From: Ruminococcus flavefaciens ND2009
GTDB lineage: Bacteria; Bacillota; Clostridia; Oscillospirales; Ruminococcaceae
Reading direction: 5' to 3'
Assembly: GCF_000621785.1 (NCBI RefSeq)
Contig: NZ_KK211349.1
Span: 182,798 to 246,797, forward strand
Length of the DNA stretch: 64,000 nucleotides
Numbering within the stretch: the stretch's first letter is position 1; each line of letters starts with the position of its first letter. The position numbers and the translations under genes were made by a program. This document shows positions 1-7,444 of this stretch, in pieces. Below the pieces are notes generated by a model. That model made no database searches and was not told the DNA's origin. It was given only the letters and a program-made list of their open reading frames with translations.

Positions 1-1
1 G

Positions 2-124
2 CAGGCATTACAATCTTTTTCTGAATTATCCCCACAGCTACAGCAGCAATTGTTTAACGAGTTATCTAGATATGTTGCTATGAACAATTTGTTTAACAAC
101 CTTTACAATAACGGAATGAGATAA
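2..124 (+). CDS. C-terminal fragment of an unidentified protein
   Basis: An open frame enters from the left edge and runs 40 codons to a TAA at 122-124. The visible tail is rich in Gln, Asn and Leu (for example ELSPQLQQQLFNEL) and ends NNLYNNGMR. I do not recognise a family, and the start lies outside the window. A strong hairpin follows directly, which supports this being the end of a real transcription unit. It is more AT-rich than most genes further right. Confidence 0.5.
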   Translation, partial: QALQSFSELSPQLQQQLFNELSRYVAMNNLFNNLYNNGMR

Positions 125-128
125 AAAT

Positions 129-162
129 AAAGGAGTGCTATCATCATGATAACACTCCTTAT
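129..162. terminator. Bidirectional intrinsic terminator
   Basis: The arms AAGGAGTGCTATCA and TGATAACACTCCTT pair with one G-T wobble around a short CA-rich loop. T-rich sequence follows on the plus strand and A-rich sequence precedes it. It would end the edge gene and also the decayed gene on the opposite strand. Confidence 0.75.
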
Positions 163-165
163 TGT

Positions 166-392
166 TTATTCGTCATCGTCATTTCATTCGTCAATTCCAT
201 GCAGAAGTTGGATGTAAACACACTCCATTTGGTTACTCTTATCACTCCAGTGAGCATCATCTTTTCAAGGAAATACAACTTTTCTTCTTTGCAGTCAGCC
301 CAAGCCTGGTGCTCACCATTGTATACAGTAGTAATTGTCTAACTTTTGGAGGACAACAATTCATTTTCAGTAAGGTTATGCTTTCATATCAT
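166..392 (-). pseudogene. Probable decayed gene, frameshifted and stop-ridden
   Basis: The minus strand carries protein-like stretches that no single frame joins. One frame reads KHNLTENELLSSK and then, past a TAG, VYNGEHQAWADCKEEKLYF. A neighbouring frame reads DDAHWSDKSNQMECVYIQLL and ends in the acidic NDDDE before a TAA. At least one frameshift and several stops separate them. The family is not recognised. The inference of decay rests only on composition and the shared terminator at 129-162, so it is tentative. Confidence 0.3.
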
Positions 393-467
393 TATTAAAG
401 ATTATATTCATCACGATACTATTTTAAGTCAACACATATAATTAAGTGTAACCGTATGGAAACAACA

Positions 468-503
468 AAAAGGCGATTCCTGCACAACACAAGTATCGCC
501 TTT
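468..503. terminator. Hairpin, possible terminator; rest of 393-554 featureless
   Basis: AAAGGCGAT and ATCGCCTTT form a 9-bp stem around a loop of about 17 bases. The T-run is weak, so terminator function is uncertain. The AT-rich sequence on either side (393-467 and 504-554) shows no convincing gene, promoter or repeat. Confidence 0.35.
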
Positions 504-554
504 GTTCCTATTCAGTTTGATATAGTTTTTTCTTCGTTAAGCAACGTGAGCTTT

Positions 555-613
555 GAGGGAGAACCCTTTTTCAAAAGGGTTTCCCTCAATATCACCCGTA
601 AACCTTCTGTACG
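555..613 (-). repeat. Dispersed repeat with hairpin, copy 1
   Basis: Read on the minus strand, this stretch begins CGTACAGAAG and contains TTTACGGGTGATATTGAGGG, then an inverted repeat of AACCCTTTT with AAAAGGGTT. A near match lies at 35637-35694. Both copies sit just downstream of a stop codon and in the direction of transcription, so the element probably works as a transported 3' end or terminator. Confidence 0.7.
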
Positions 614-641
614 AGCGTCGCCTTTATGTGTCGGCTTATTG

Positions 642-1157
642 TCAGGATAATCTCAGGACGATTCCTAAGATCCAGTTGATTACAGATAAACCGAGGCCGA
701 CATATCCCATTATGCAGCCTGCCTTTGCTCTGCCTCCGTTGATGGAATCCTTGGACTTGTTTCCGAGAGTGATAGCTACGATAGAAAGGGCAAGACCTGC
801 GATGGGGATACACCAAAGTATAAGGCTGATGATACCGCATACCATTGAGGCTGTAGCCTTTCCGCTGTTGTCCTCGCCGAAGCCCTGATTTACATTGCTG
901 TAGAAATCGGGAGCGCTGTTGTAGGGATTCTGACCATAGGGATCATTGTAGCCGTTCTGTCCGTACTGGTTATTCTGGGGAGCGCTGCCGTAGCCGCCGT
1001 TCTGACCGTATGGGGCGTTCTGCTGGGCATTGCTGTAGCCGCTGTTCTGACCGTAGGGGTCATTCTGCTGAGCATTGCTGTAGCCGCTGTTCTGTCCATA
1101 CGGGTCATTATTCTGTCCACTTAAGTTGTTGGGGTCATTGTTGTAGTTATTATCCAT
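642..1157 (-). CDS. DUF4190-like membrane protein with Tyr/Gly/Gln/Asn repeats
   Basis: The 171-residue product has two parts. Residues 1-95 are low complexity, with near-perfect repeats of PYGQNSGYSNAQQN. Residues 100-170 carry two hydrophobic helices (SMVCGIISLILWCIPIAGLA and the C-terminal GLSVINWILGIVLRL), the pattern of DUF4190-type small membrane proteins. An AAGGAG site lies 9 bases before the ATG. It follows a paralogue of the same design and carB, probably in one transcript. Function is unknown. The repeats could mediate self-association at the membrane, which is inference. Confidence 0.8.
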   Translation of the reverse strand: MDNNYNNDPNNLSGQNNDPYGQNSGYSNAQQNDPYGQNSGYSNAQQNAPYGQNGGYGSAPQNNQYGQNGYNDPYGQNPYNSAPDFYSNVNQGFGEDNSGKATASMVCGIISLILWCIPIAGLALSIVAITLGNKSKDSINGGRAKAGCIMGYVGLGLSVINWILGIVLRLS

Positions 1158-1176
1158 AACACTAAACTCCTTTATA

Positions 1177-1827
1177 TTACTTGATTATCCCCATGATAAA
1201 GTAAATGTTGAAAATCAAGCTGCCTAAACTTGTTAAAGCCGAGAGGATGGTACCTGCTATAGCCATTCCCTTTTTGGTTCCTTTGAGCGCCTGGATACCG
1301 AATATCAGACCGGTGATGGCGAGACCAAGTCCGACGATCGGTATGCACCATAACAGGATACATACTATTCCTATCACCAGTGAGTATACAGCCTTTCCGG
1401 CGGTGTCGTCCGGAGGAGGAACAGAATAGGGATCGTTGACCTGAGTGTAGAAATTCGGTACAGGGTAGGGCTGTCCGTAGCCGTTCATGGGCTGACCGCC
1501 GTAGTTGGGACCGCCCTGCTGAGGATAGCCGCCGTTGACAGGACCGCCGTAATTGGGAGCTCCCTGCTGAGGGTAGCCGTTGTTTGCGGGAGCACCATAG
1601 GGCTGGCTGCCGTAATTGGGGCTGTCCTGCTGAGGATAGTTGCCGCTTGCCGGAGCACTGCCGTAGTCGGGAGCGCTCTGCTGATGGTCATATACTTGTG
1701 CAGCCTGAGTGTCATACTGCTCTGTGGCAGAGCCTGTGAAACTGTGGCTTCCGTACTGTGGCTCGGGAGCAGCGCCGCTGTTGGGCGCTCCCGAATAATT
1801 CTGATCGTTATTGTAATTATTGTCCAT
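1177..1827 (-). CDS. DUF4190-like membrane protein with Gly/Pro/Gln/Tyr repeats
   Basis: This 216-residue protein is a paralogue of its downstream neighbour: the first eight residues match almost exactly (MDNNYNND). Residues 60-135 are repeats of the form NYGSQPYGAPANNGYPQQG. Two membrane helices follow from about residue 150 (VYSLVIGIVCILLWCIPIVG and the C-terminal ILSALTSLGSLIFNIYFIMG). It starts 9 bases after the carB stop with only a weak ribosome site, so translational coupling to carB is likely. Function is unknown. Confidence 0.8.
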   Translation of the reverse strand: MDNNYNNDQNYSGAPNSGAAPEPQYGSHSFTGSATEQYDTQAAQVYDHQQSAPDYGSAPASGNYPQQDSPNYGSQPYGAPANNGYPQQGAPNYGGPVNGGYPQQGGPNYGGQPMNGYGQPYPVPNFYTQVNDPYSVPPPDDTAGKAVYSLVIGIVCILLWCIPIVGLGLAITGLIFGIQALKGTKKGMAIAGTILSALTSLGSLIFNIYFIMGIIK

Positions 1828-1836
1828 TTTTGTATC

Positions 1837-4800
1837 TTACTTGATGTCAGCGTGATGAGCCTGGAGAGACTTTACGCCCAGGTGTGTGTTGTTCTTTATA
1901 GCCTTGATACCCTCTGCACTTGCCTTTGCAGCAGCCATAGTTGTCATATAGGGAACTCTGTGCTTGATAGCAGCTTTTCTGATATAGCTGTCATCGTGAG
2001 CGCTGGTCTTGCCTGCGGGGGTATTGATTATCATCTGTATCTCGCCGTTAGCGATCTGGTCTGCGATATTGGGACGTCCCTCATAGATCTTGAAGATCTT
2101 CTCGCAGGGGATGCCTGCATCCTTTATCATCTCATAGCTCTTGCCTGTAGCGATGATCTTGAAGCCGAGGTCGTTGAAGGACTTAGCGATGTCAACAAGC
2201 TCGGGCTTGTCTCTGTCGCATACGCTGAGGAGAACTGTTCCCTCCAGAGGGAGCTTGTTCTTTGTAGCCTCCTGAGCCTTGTAGTAAGCCTCGCCGAAGG
2301 AAGGAGAAATACCGAGGACTTCGCCTGTTGAACGCATCTCAGGTCCGAGAAGGGGATCTACCTCCGGGAACATATTGAAGGGGAATACAGCTTCCTTTAC
2401 GCCGTAGTGACCGATCTGCTTATCCTTGAGTCCGGGAACGGGTGAGGGTCTGCCTGTGAGCTTTGAAGTTATTATATCTGTTGCAATACGGACCATGTTG
2501 ATGTCGCATACCTTTGATACCAGCGGAACTGTTCTTGATGCACGGGGATTAGCTTCGAGAACGTATACTGTATCGCCTTCGATAGCGTACTGCATATTCA
2601 TGAGACCGCATACGTTCATCTCAACAGCGATCTTCTTTGTGTACTCCTTGATGGTAGCTACCTGCTTCTCTGTCAGGTTCTTTGAAGGCAGGATACAAGC
2701 GGAGTCGCCCGAATGCACGCCTGCAAGCTCGATATGCTCCATAACACAGGGAACGAAGCAGTGTGTGCCGTCTGAGATAGCGTCAGCCTCGCACTCTGTA
2801 GCGTGGTTGAGGAAGCGGTCGATGAGGATAGGTCTGTCGGGAGTTACGCCGACAGCAGCATTCATGTAGACTCTCATCATCTCGTCATCGTGAACGATCT
2901 CCATTCCGCGTCCGCCGAGAACGTAGGAAGGACGAACCATAACAGGATAGCCGATCTTGTTTGCGATAGCGATAGCCTCGTCAGCGTTTACAGCCATACC
3001 TGCCTCAGGCATAGGAATGCCCAGCTTTTCCATCATAGCGCGGAAGTGGTCTCTGTCCTCAGCAAGGTCGATGGTCTCGGGAGTTGTACCCAGGATATTT
3101 ACGCCGTACTTTTTCAGGTCGTTTGCCAGGTTGAGAGGAGTCTGTCCGCCGAACTGAGCGATGACGCCAACGGGCTTTTCCTTCTCGTGGATAGCGAGAA
3201 CGTCCTCAAGAGTAAGGGGCTCGAAATAGAGCTTATCAGATGTATCATAGTCAGTGGAAACTGTCTCGGGGTTGCAGTTTACGATGATGGACTCAAAGCC
3301 CAGCTTCTTGAGAGCAAGTGCAGCGTGAACACAGCAGTAGTCGAATTCGATACCCTGTCCTATTCTGTTGGGACCGCCGCCCAGGATCATGATCTTGGGC
3401 TTTTCTGTGCTTACGGGGCTCTTGTCCTCGTCAAGGTGATATGTTGAATAGTAGTAAGCCGCATTCTCTGTACCGCTTACGTGAACGCCCTCCCAGGCTT
3501 CCTTGACGCCTATAGCCATGCGGGCATTTCTGATCTCCTCCTCGGTAACATCAAGGAGTGAGCTGAGGTAACGGTCTGAGAAGCCGTTCAGCTTAGCCTG
3601 CTTCAGTGCGTCGGCAGCGGGAACGGAGCCCTTGTTAGCAAGGAGAGACTCCTCCTCGTCAACAAGCTCCTTCATCTGCTCGATGAAGTACTTCTTTATC
3701 TTAGTGAGCTCGTGGAGCTCGTCAACTGTTGCGCCCTTGCGGAGAGCCTCGTACATAACGAACTGTCTCTCGCTGGTGGGGAAGCGGAGCTCTGAAAGGA
3801 GCTCTTCCTTGGTCATATTATTGAAGTTCTTTGCAAAGCCGAGACCGTATCTGCCTGTTTCCAGTGAGCGGATAGCCTTCTGGAAAGCCTCCTTGTATGT
3901 CTTGCCGATGCTCATTACCTCGCCGACAGCTTTCATCTGAGTGCCAAGCTTGTCCTCTGCGCCCTTGAACTTCTCGAAAGCCCAGCGAGCGAACTTGATA
4001 ACAATATAATCTCCGTCGGGAACGTACTTGTCAAGAGAGCCGTACTTGCCGCAGGGGATATCCTTCAGTGTGAGACCGCAGGCGAGCATAGCTGAAACGA
4101 GAGCGATGGGGAAGCCTGTTGCCTTGGAAGCAAGTGCGGAAGAACGTGAAGTTCTGGGGTTGATCTCGATAACGACGATGCGTCCTGTCTCGGGGTCTCT
4201 TGCGAACTGGCAGTTACAGCCGCCTATTACCTCGATAGACTCGATGATCCTGTATGACATCTCCTGGAGCTCCTTCTGAACGTCCTCGGGGATGGTGAGC
4301 ATAGGTGCGGAGCAGAAGGAATCGCCTGTGTGAACGCCGATAGGATCGATGTTCTCGATGAAGCATACTGTGATCTTGTTGTTTTCAGCGTCACGTACTA
4401 CCTCAAGCTCAAGCTCCTCCCAGCCGAAGATACATTCCTCGACCAGGACCTGTCCTACCAGTGAAGCCTGGAGACCTCTTGCGCATACGACCTTCAGCTC
4501 GTCTACATTGTATACCATTCCGCCGCCTGCGCCGCCCATGGTGTAGGCAGGACGGAGAACTACAGGATATTTCAGCTTTTCGGCTATCTTTACAGCCTCG
4601 TCAACGGAGTAGGCTACCTCGCTCCTGGGCATACCGATGCCGAGAGCGCTCATAGCGTTCTTGAACTCGATACGGTCCTCACCGCGCTCGATAGCGTCTA
4701 CCTGAACGCCTATTACCTGAACGTTGTACTTCTTGAGCACGCCTGCCTTGTCCAGCTCTGAGCAGAGGTTAAGACCTGACTGACCGCCCAGATTGGGGAG

Positions 4801-5058
4801 GAGAGCATCGGGGTGCTCCTTTTCGATGATCTGGGTAAGTCTCTCCAGATTAAGGGGTTCGATGTAGGTGATATCCGCAACATCAGGGTCTGTCATTATA
4901 GTAGCGGGGTTAGAGTTTACGAGAACTATCTCATAGCCCAGCTTTCGCAGAGCCTTACAGGCCTGAGTACCCGAATAGTCGAACTCACAAGCCTGTCCTA
5001 TTATGATAGGACCCGAGCCGATAATCATGATCTTGTTGATATCCTGTCTTTTTGGCAT
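1837..5058 (-). CDS. carB: Carbamoyl-phosphate synthase large subunit
   Basis: CarB makes carbamoyl phosphate from bicarbonate, ATP and ammonia passed from the small subunit CarA, feeding arginine and pyrimidine synthesis. The 1073-residue length equals the usual family length. Two homologous ATP-grasp halves are visible, each opening with a glycine-rich motif (IIIGSGPIIIGQACEFDYSG and ILGGGPNRIGQGIEFDYCC). The C-terminal MGS-like allosteric domain ends near HLGVKSLQAHHADIK. The start was set at the ATG at 5058 because GGAG lies 7 bases upstream and the protein begins MPKRQDINK as in relatives; an upstream in-frame ATG at 5109 has no such support. carA is not in the window, which is unusual but not rare in Firmicutes. 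Confidence 0.97.
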   Translation of the reverse strand: MPKRQDINKIMIIGSGPIIIGQACEFDYSGTQACKALRKLGYEIVLVNSNPATIMTDPDVADITYIEPLNLERLTQIIEKEHPDALLPNLGGQSGLNLCSELDKAGVLKKYNVQVIGVQVDAIERGEDRIEFKNAMSALGIGMPRSEVAYSVDEAVKIAEKLKYPVVLRPAYTMGGAGGGMVYNVDELKVVCARGLQASLVGQVLVEECIFGWEELELEVVRDAENNKITVCFIENIDPIGVHTGDSFCSAPMLTIPEDVQKELQEMSYRIIESIEVIGGCNCQFARDPETGRIVVIEINPRTSRSSALASKATGFPIALVSAMLACGLTLKDIPCGKYGSLDKYVPDGDYIVIKFARWAFEKFKGAEDKLGTQMKAVGEVMSIGKTYKEAFQKAIRSLETGRYGLGFAKNFNNMTKEELLSELRFPTSERQFVMYEALRKGATVDELHELTKIKKYFIEQMKELVDEEESLLANKGSVPAADALKQAKLNGFSDRYLSSLLDVTEEEIRNARMAIGVKEAWEGVHVSGTENAAYYYSTYHLDEDKSPVSTEKPKIMILGGGPNRIGQGIEFDYCCVHAALALKKLGFESIIVNCNPETVSTDYDTSDKLYFEPLTLEDVLAIHEKEKPVGVIAQFGGQTPLNLANDLKKYGVNILGTTPETIDLAEDRDHFRAMMEKLGIPMPEAGMAVNADEAIAIANKIGYPVMVRPSYVLGGRGMEIVHDDEMMRVYMNAAVGVTPDRPILIDRFLNHATECEADAISDGTHCFVPCVMEHIELAGVHSGDSACILPSKNLTEKQVATIKEYTKKIAVEMNVCGLMNMQYAIEGDTVYVLEANPRASRTVPLVSKVCDINMVRIATDIITSKLTGRPSPVPGLKDKQIGHYGVKEAVFPFNMFPEVDPLLGPEMRSTGEVLGISPSFGEAYYKAQEATKNKLPLEGTVLLSVCDRDKPELVDIAKSFNDLGFKIIATGKSYEMIKDAGIPCEKIFKIYEGRPNIADQIANGEIQMIINTPAGKTSAHDDSYIRKAAIKHRVPYMTTMAAAKASAEGIKAIKNNTHLGVKSLQAHHADIK

Positions 5059-5071
5059 ATTATTCTCCTGA

Positions 5072-5168
5072 CCCGTACACGGAAAAATGTACGTTGATAT
5101 ATTTGCCATGAAACGTCATGGCACAACTTCTTACCTTATATAATAACATAAATCCCAACAAATTGCAA
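5072..5168 (-). promoter_or_regulatory. carB promoter and structured leader
   Basis: On the minus strand TTGCAA (5163-5168) and TATTAT (5140-5145) are 17 bases apart. The leader of about 75 bases holds two perfect hairpins: GCCATGA/TCATGGC (5105-5122) and CGTACA/TGTACG (about 5072-5092), the second just upstream of the ribosome site. Either could modulate carB expression; no PyrR- or purine-type consensus was recognised. Confidence 0.55.
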
Positions 5169-5271
5169 TATAAAAATTCGCTTTTACGATCAGTACAATT
5201 TTGGGGAAATTGCAAAAATAGGGCTGTTGAAGTTTGTTCCCTCTTATAAAGCGGCTGATGGCATAATGAAG

Positions 5272-5290
5272 GGGCGGATACTATCCGCCC
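5272..5290. terminator. GGCGGATA-type palindrome
   Basis: A near-perfect palindrome with arms GGGCGGATA and TATCCGCCC. Related palindromes occur at 5894, 16779 and 47024. It lies between the main terminator at 5311 and the carB promoter, so it may be a backup terminator. Confidence 0.45.
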
Positions 5291-5305
5291 ACGCAAGCCC
5301 GCAGC

Positions 5306-5330
5306 AAAAACGGACTGCCGAAGCAGTCCG
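5306..5330 (-). terminator. Intrinsic terminator of the 5336-5803 gene
   Basis: On the minus strand CGGACTGC-TTCG-GCAGTCCG is an 8-bp stem closed by a stable TTCG tetraloop, followed at once by five T. It lies 5 bases after the stop codon of the upstream gene. Confidence 0.9.
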
Positions 5331-5335
5331 TATCG

Positions 5336-5803
5336 TTAGGTTATATCGTCAATCGTTATGCCCTCAATAACATTAACGGCAAAGGGCATTAACGTGAAAC
5401 TATCGCTTGTGCGGTCGTTGAGTATTATAGTGAACGGCTTTCCGTCAGCTGTTTTATAAAATCCCAGTGCGCCCGAACGATCATATTCATAACAGCCGTT
5501 ATTCCGGAGAAATTCCAGAAACTCATGATCATACCTGGACATTACGACCTGTCTGACATTCCTGTAATAATTATATCCGTCATTGGTTTTCCAGGCTATA
5601 GGCTGAAGCTCTGTCTCCTCCGTGCTGAGAACTACATACTGACTTCCGTGATTGACCTTATAAACGCTGGTTATATCAGAAGCAGCCGTATATTCTCCCT
5701 TCATGAGCCTGAACTCGAATGCGGCAAAAATTCCGACAATTATGCCTAAAATTAAAATTACAGCAATTATAATGATTTTTTTAGCTTTTGATCTTGTTTT
5801 CAT
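5336..5803 (-). CDS. Small membrane-anchored protein of unknown function
   Basis: The 155-residue product starts with a basic stretch (MKTRSKAKK) and one transmembrane helix at about residues 9-31, so the rest should lie outside the membrane. The outer part has no motif I recognise. The ATG at 5803 was chosen because AAAGGAAC lies just upstream; an in-frame ATG at 5851 has no ribosome site. The gene stands alone between its own terminator and the divergent lectin-like gene. Confidence 0.7.
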   Translation of the reverse strand: MKTRSKAKKIIIIAVILILGIIVGIFAAFEFRLMKGEYTAASDITSVYKVNHGSQYVVLSTEETELQPIAWKTNDGYNYYRNVRQVVMSRYDHEFLEFLRNNGCYEYDRSGALGFYKTADGKPFTIILNDRTSDSFTLMPFAVNVIEGITIDDIT

Positions 5804-6171
5804 AGTATGTTCCTTTCTGCGTTGAGAGTGTAGTGGGTATAAGTGGGGCAAACACCATTATAACCTATATAGCAGGCAAAGTCAATAGGAAAGGGCGGAT
5901 ATTATCCGCCGCTGCTGATCAGGGAGTTTTTCCGGAATTTTTTTTCGTCTCTGCACAATTTCTGCTCTCTCATGTGTGTTAGATAAGTAGGGCTAACATA
6001 ACACTGACACCTTGAAAAGCACGATATATTCATAATATCTAACTATTTACATAAAAACACTTGACAAATAAGAAGAATCGATGCATAATATATTTGCTTG
6101 CTACTTCTTGTTTATTATTAACGGTAATAAACAATTAGTATAAATCAAATCTTTTTTAAAGGAGAATTATT
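5804..6171. promoter_or_regulatory. Divergent intergenic region with promoter for the lectin-like gene
   Basis: TTGACA (6061-6066) and CATAAT (6084-6089) are exactly 17 bases apart on the plus strand, giving a leader of about 75 bases that ends in AAAGGAGAATTATT before the ATG. A palindrome GGCGGATATTATCCGCC lies at 5894-5910. The remainder is AT-rich without other recognisable sites. Confidence 0.7.
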
Positions 6172-6765
6172 ATGAAAAAAGCAAAGATCCTCGGATTACT
6201 CATGGCATTCACTCTCACAGCAGTTCCCGCAACAGGTATCGCAGAGAACGTATTACCTGTAAGCAATAACGCTATCGTTGCAGATGCAGCTGGGGCACCT
6301 TATTCTATAAGAGTAAACAGTAAAAACGGTAATCAAGTCTTTAAAGAATATGACACACCAATACTAAGAAGCTTTAACAAAAATTATACAATATGGCTTG
6401 ATGAAAGTGGTAAACTTGTTTTTTGCAAAAAATCAGACGCCCAAAGAGTTATTTTCGATTTTTCTAATCTAAAAAAAGAAAGGAGATATGATTCGCAAGG
6501 ACACCTTATTACTAATTTTGCACTTTATATGCAGGTAGACGGAAATTTAGTAGTTTATAACGTAAATAACGGAAAGATTGTCGATCCTGTTGCAATTTCA
6601 AATACATGGATGTATTACATCACCAATCCAAAGGTTGATTTTACATACGAATTAACAGATGATGGTGTATTTATAATAAAGCGAAACATCCTGTCGGGGC
6701 AGTTTAAAGGAAAAAGTGAAATTATATGGCGTGTTAGATATACAGATTTACCTAAGAACAGATAA
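6172..6765 (+). CDS. Secreted protein with a bulb-type lectin motif
   Basis: The 197-residue product begins with a signal peptide (MKKAKILGLLMAFTLTAVPA, cleavage probably near ADA at residue 38). The region around residue 122 reads MQVDGNLVVYN, matching the QxDxNxVxY mannose-binding motif of bulb-type (B_lectin) domains. Two flanking stretches, TIWLDESGKLVF and FTYELTDDGVFII, look like degenerate repeats of the same beta-prism unit. The gene is clearly more AT-rich than its neighbours and has its own strong promoter and terminator, so it may have been acquired. Sugar binding is inferred; no catalytic domain is visible. Confidence 0.7.
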   Translation: MKKAKILGLLMAFTLTAVPATGIAENVLPVSNNAIVADAAGAPYSIRVNSKNGNQVFKEYDTPILRSFNKNYTIWLDESGKLVFCKKSDAQRVIFDFSNLKKERRYDSQGHLITNFALYMQVDGNLVVYNVNNGKIVDPVAISNTWMYYITNPKVDFTYELTDDGVFIIKRNILSGQFKGKSEIIWRVRYTDLPKNR

Positions 6766-6770
6766 TATAT

Positions 6771-6797
6771 AAAAGGGACTGCAACGCAGTCCCTTTT
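6771..6797. terminator. Bidirectional terminator between convergent genes
   Basis: AAAAGGGACTGC and GCAGTCCCTTTT pair perfectly around AAC. It serves the lectin-like gene on the plus strand and rex on the minus strand. Confidence 0.92.
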
Positions 6798-6801
6798 CTT
6801 A

Positions 6802-7422
6802 TTATCCGCTGCATCTTGCAAGCATTGCAAGGGTCAGGGAAATATTCTCGTTATGTACCGCAACGCCCTTGGGAGCGTTGAGGTGTACTGCGGCGAAGTT
6901 GAGGATAAAGCGTATCCCAGCCTCAGCCATACGGTCACAGACCTCCTGTGCCGCGGTCTCGGGCACGGTGATTATGCCGATAGTTATATTGTTTTCCTTG
7001 CAGAAGCTCTCCAGCTCGTCGATATGGCGGACGGGTTTGCCGTTTATGGAGCTTCCCACACGATTCTCGTTGCAGTCAAAGCCGCAGACTATATCAAATC
7101 CGTAAGCCTCAAAGCCGTTGTACTCCAGCATAGCCCTGCCGAAGTTGCCCATGCCTGCAACCACGACCCTGTCGTGGTTCTCAAAGCCGAGGAACCTGCC
7201 TATATCGCTGATAAGCTCCGCAGTGGAGTAGCCCACCTTTGGTCTGCCGCCGCTGCTGACGGAAGCAAGGTCCTTTCTGACCTGCACGTCGTTGAGCCCC
7301 AGGGCTTCGGCGATAGCGGTAGCGGAGATATTGCCCTTCTTGCGCTCCTCGGGGAGCGAATCCAGGTAGTTGAAGTACATAGGGAGCCGCGAAAGGGTCT
7401 GTGAGGTAATATTCTTGGTCAT
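6802..7422 (-). CDS. rex: Redox-sensing transcriptional repressor Rex
   Basis: Rex binds DNA when NAD+ is high and leaves it when NADH accumulates, controlling fermentation and electron-transfer genes. The 206-residue length is typical. An N-terminal winged helix (LPMYFNYLDSL through VRKDLASV) is followed by a Rossmann domain with the dinucleotide motif VVAGMGNFGRAML. It lies 22 bases after nfnB in the same direction, so nfnA-nfnB-rex probably form one transcript and Rex may regulate its own operon. Confidence 0.95.
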   Translation of the reverse strand: MTKNITSQTLSRLPMYFNYLDSLPEERKKGNISATAIAEALGLNDVQVRKDLASVSSGGRPKVGYSTAELISDIGRFLGFENHDRVVVAGMGNFGRAMLEYNGFEAYGFDIVCGFDCNENRVGSSINGKPVRHIDELESFCKENNITIGIITVPETAAQEVCDRMAEAGIRFILNFAAVHLNAPKGVAVHNENISLTLAMLARCSG

Positions 7423-7444
7423 ATCATACCTCCGTGGAGAAGGC

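Noticed and set aside
166..370. TGA read as tryptophan in the left-edge minus-strand frame
   Set aside because: Reading TGA as Trp opens one frame, but a TAA still lies upstream and a neighbouring frame looks equally protein-like. All other genes here use TGA as stop, so frameshift decay is simpler.
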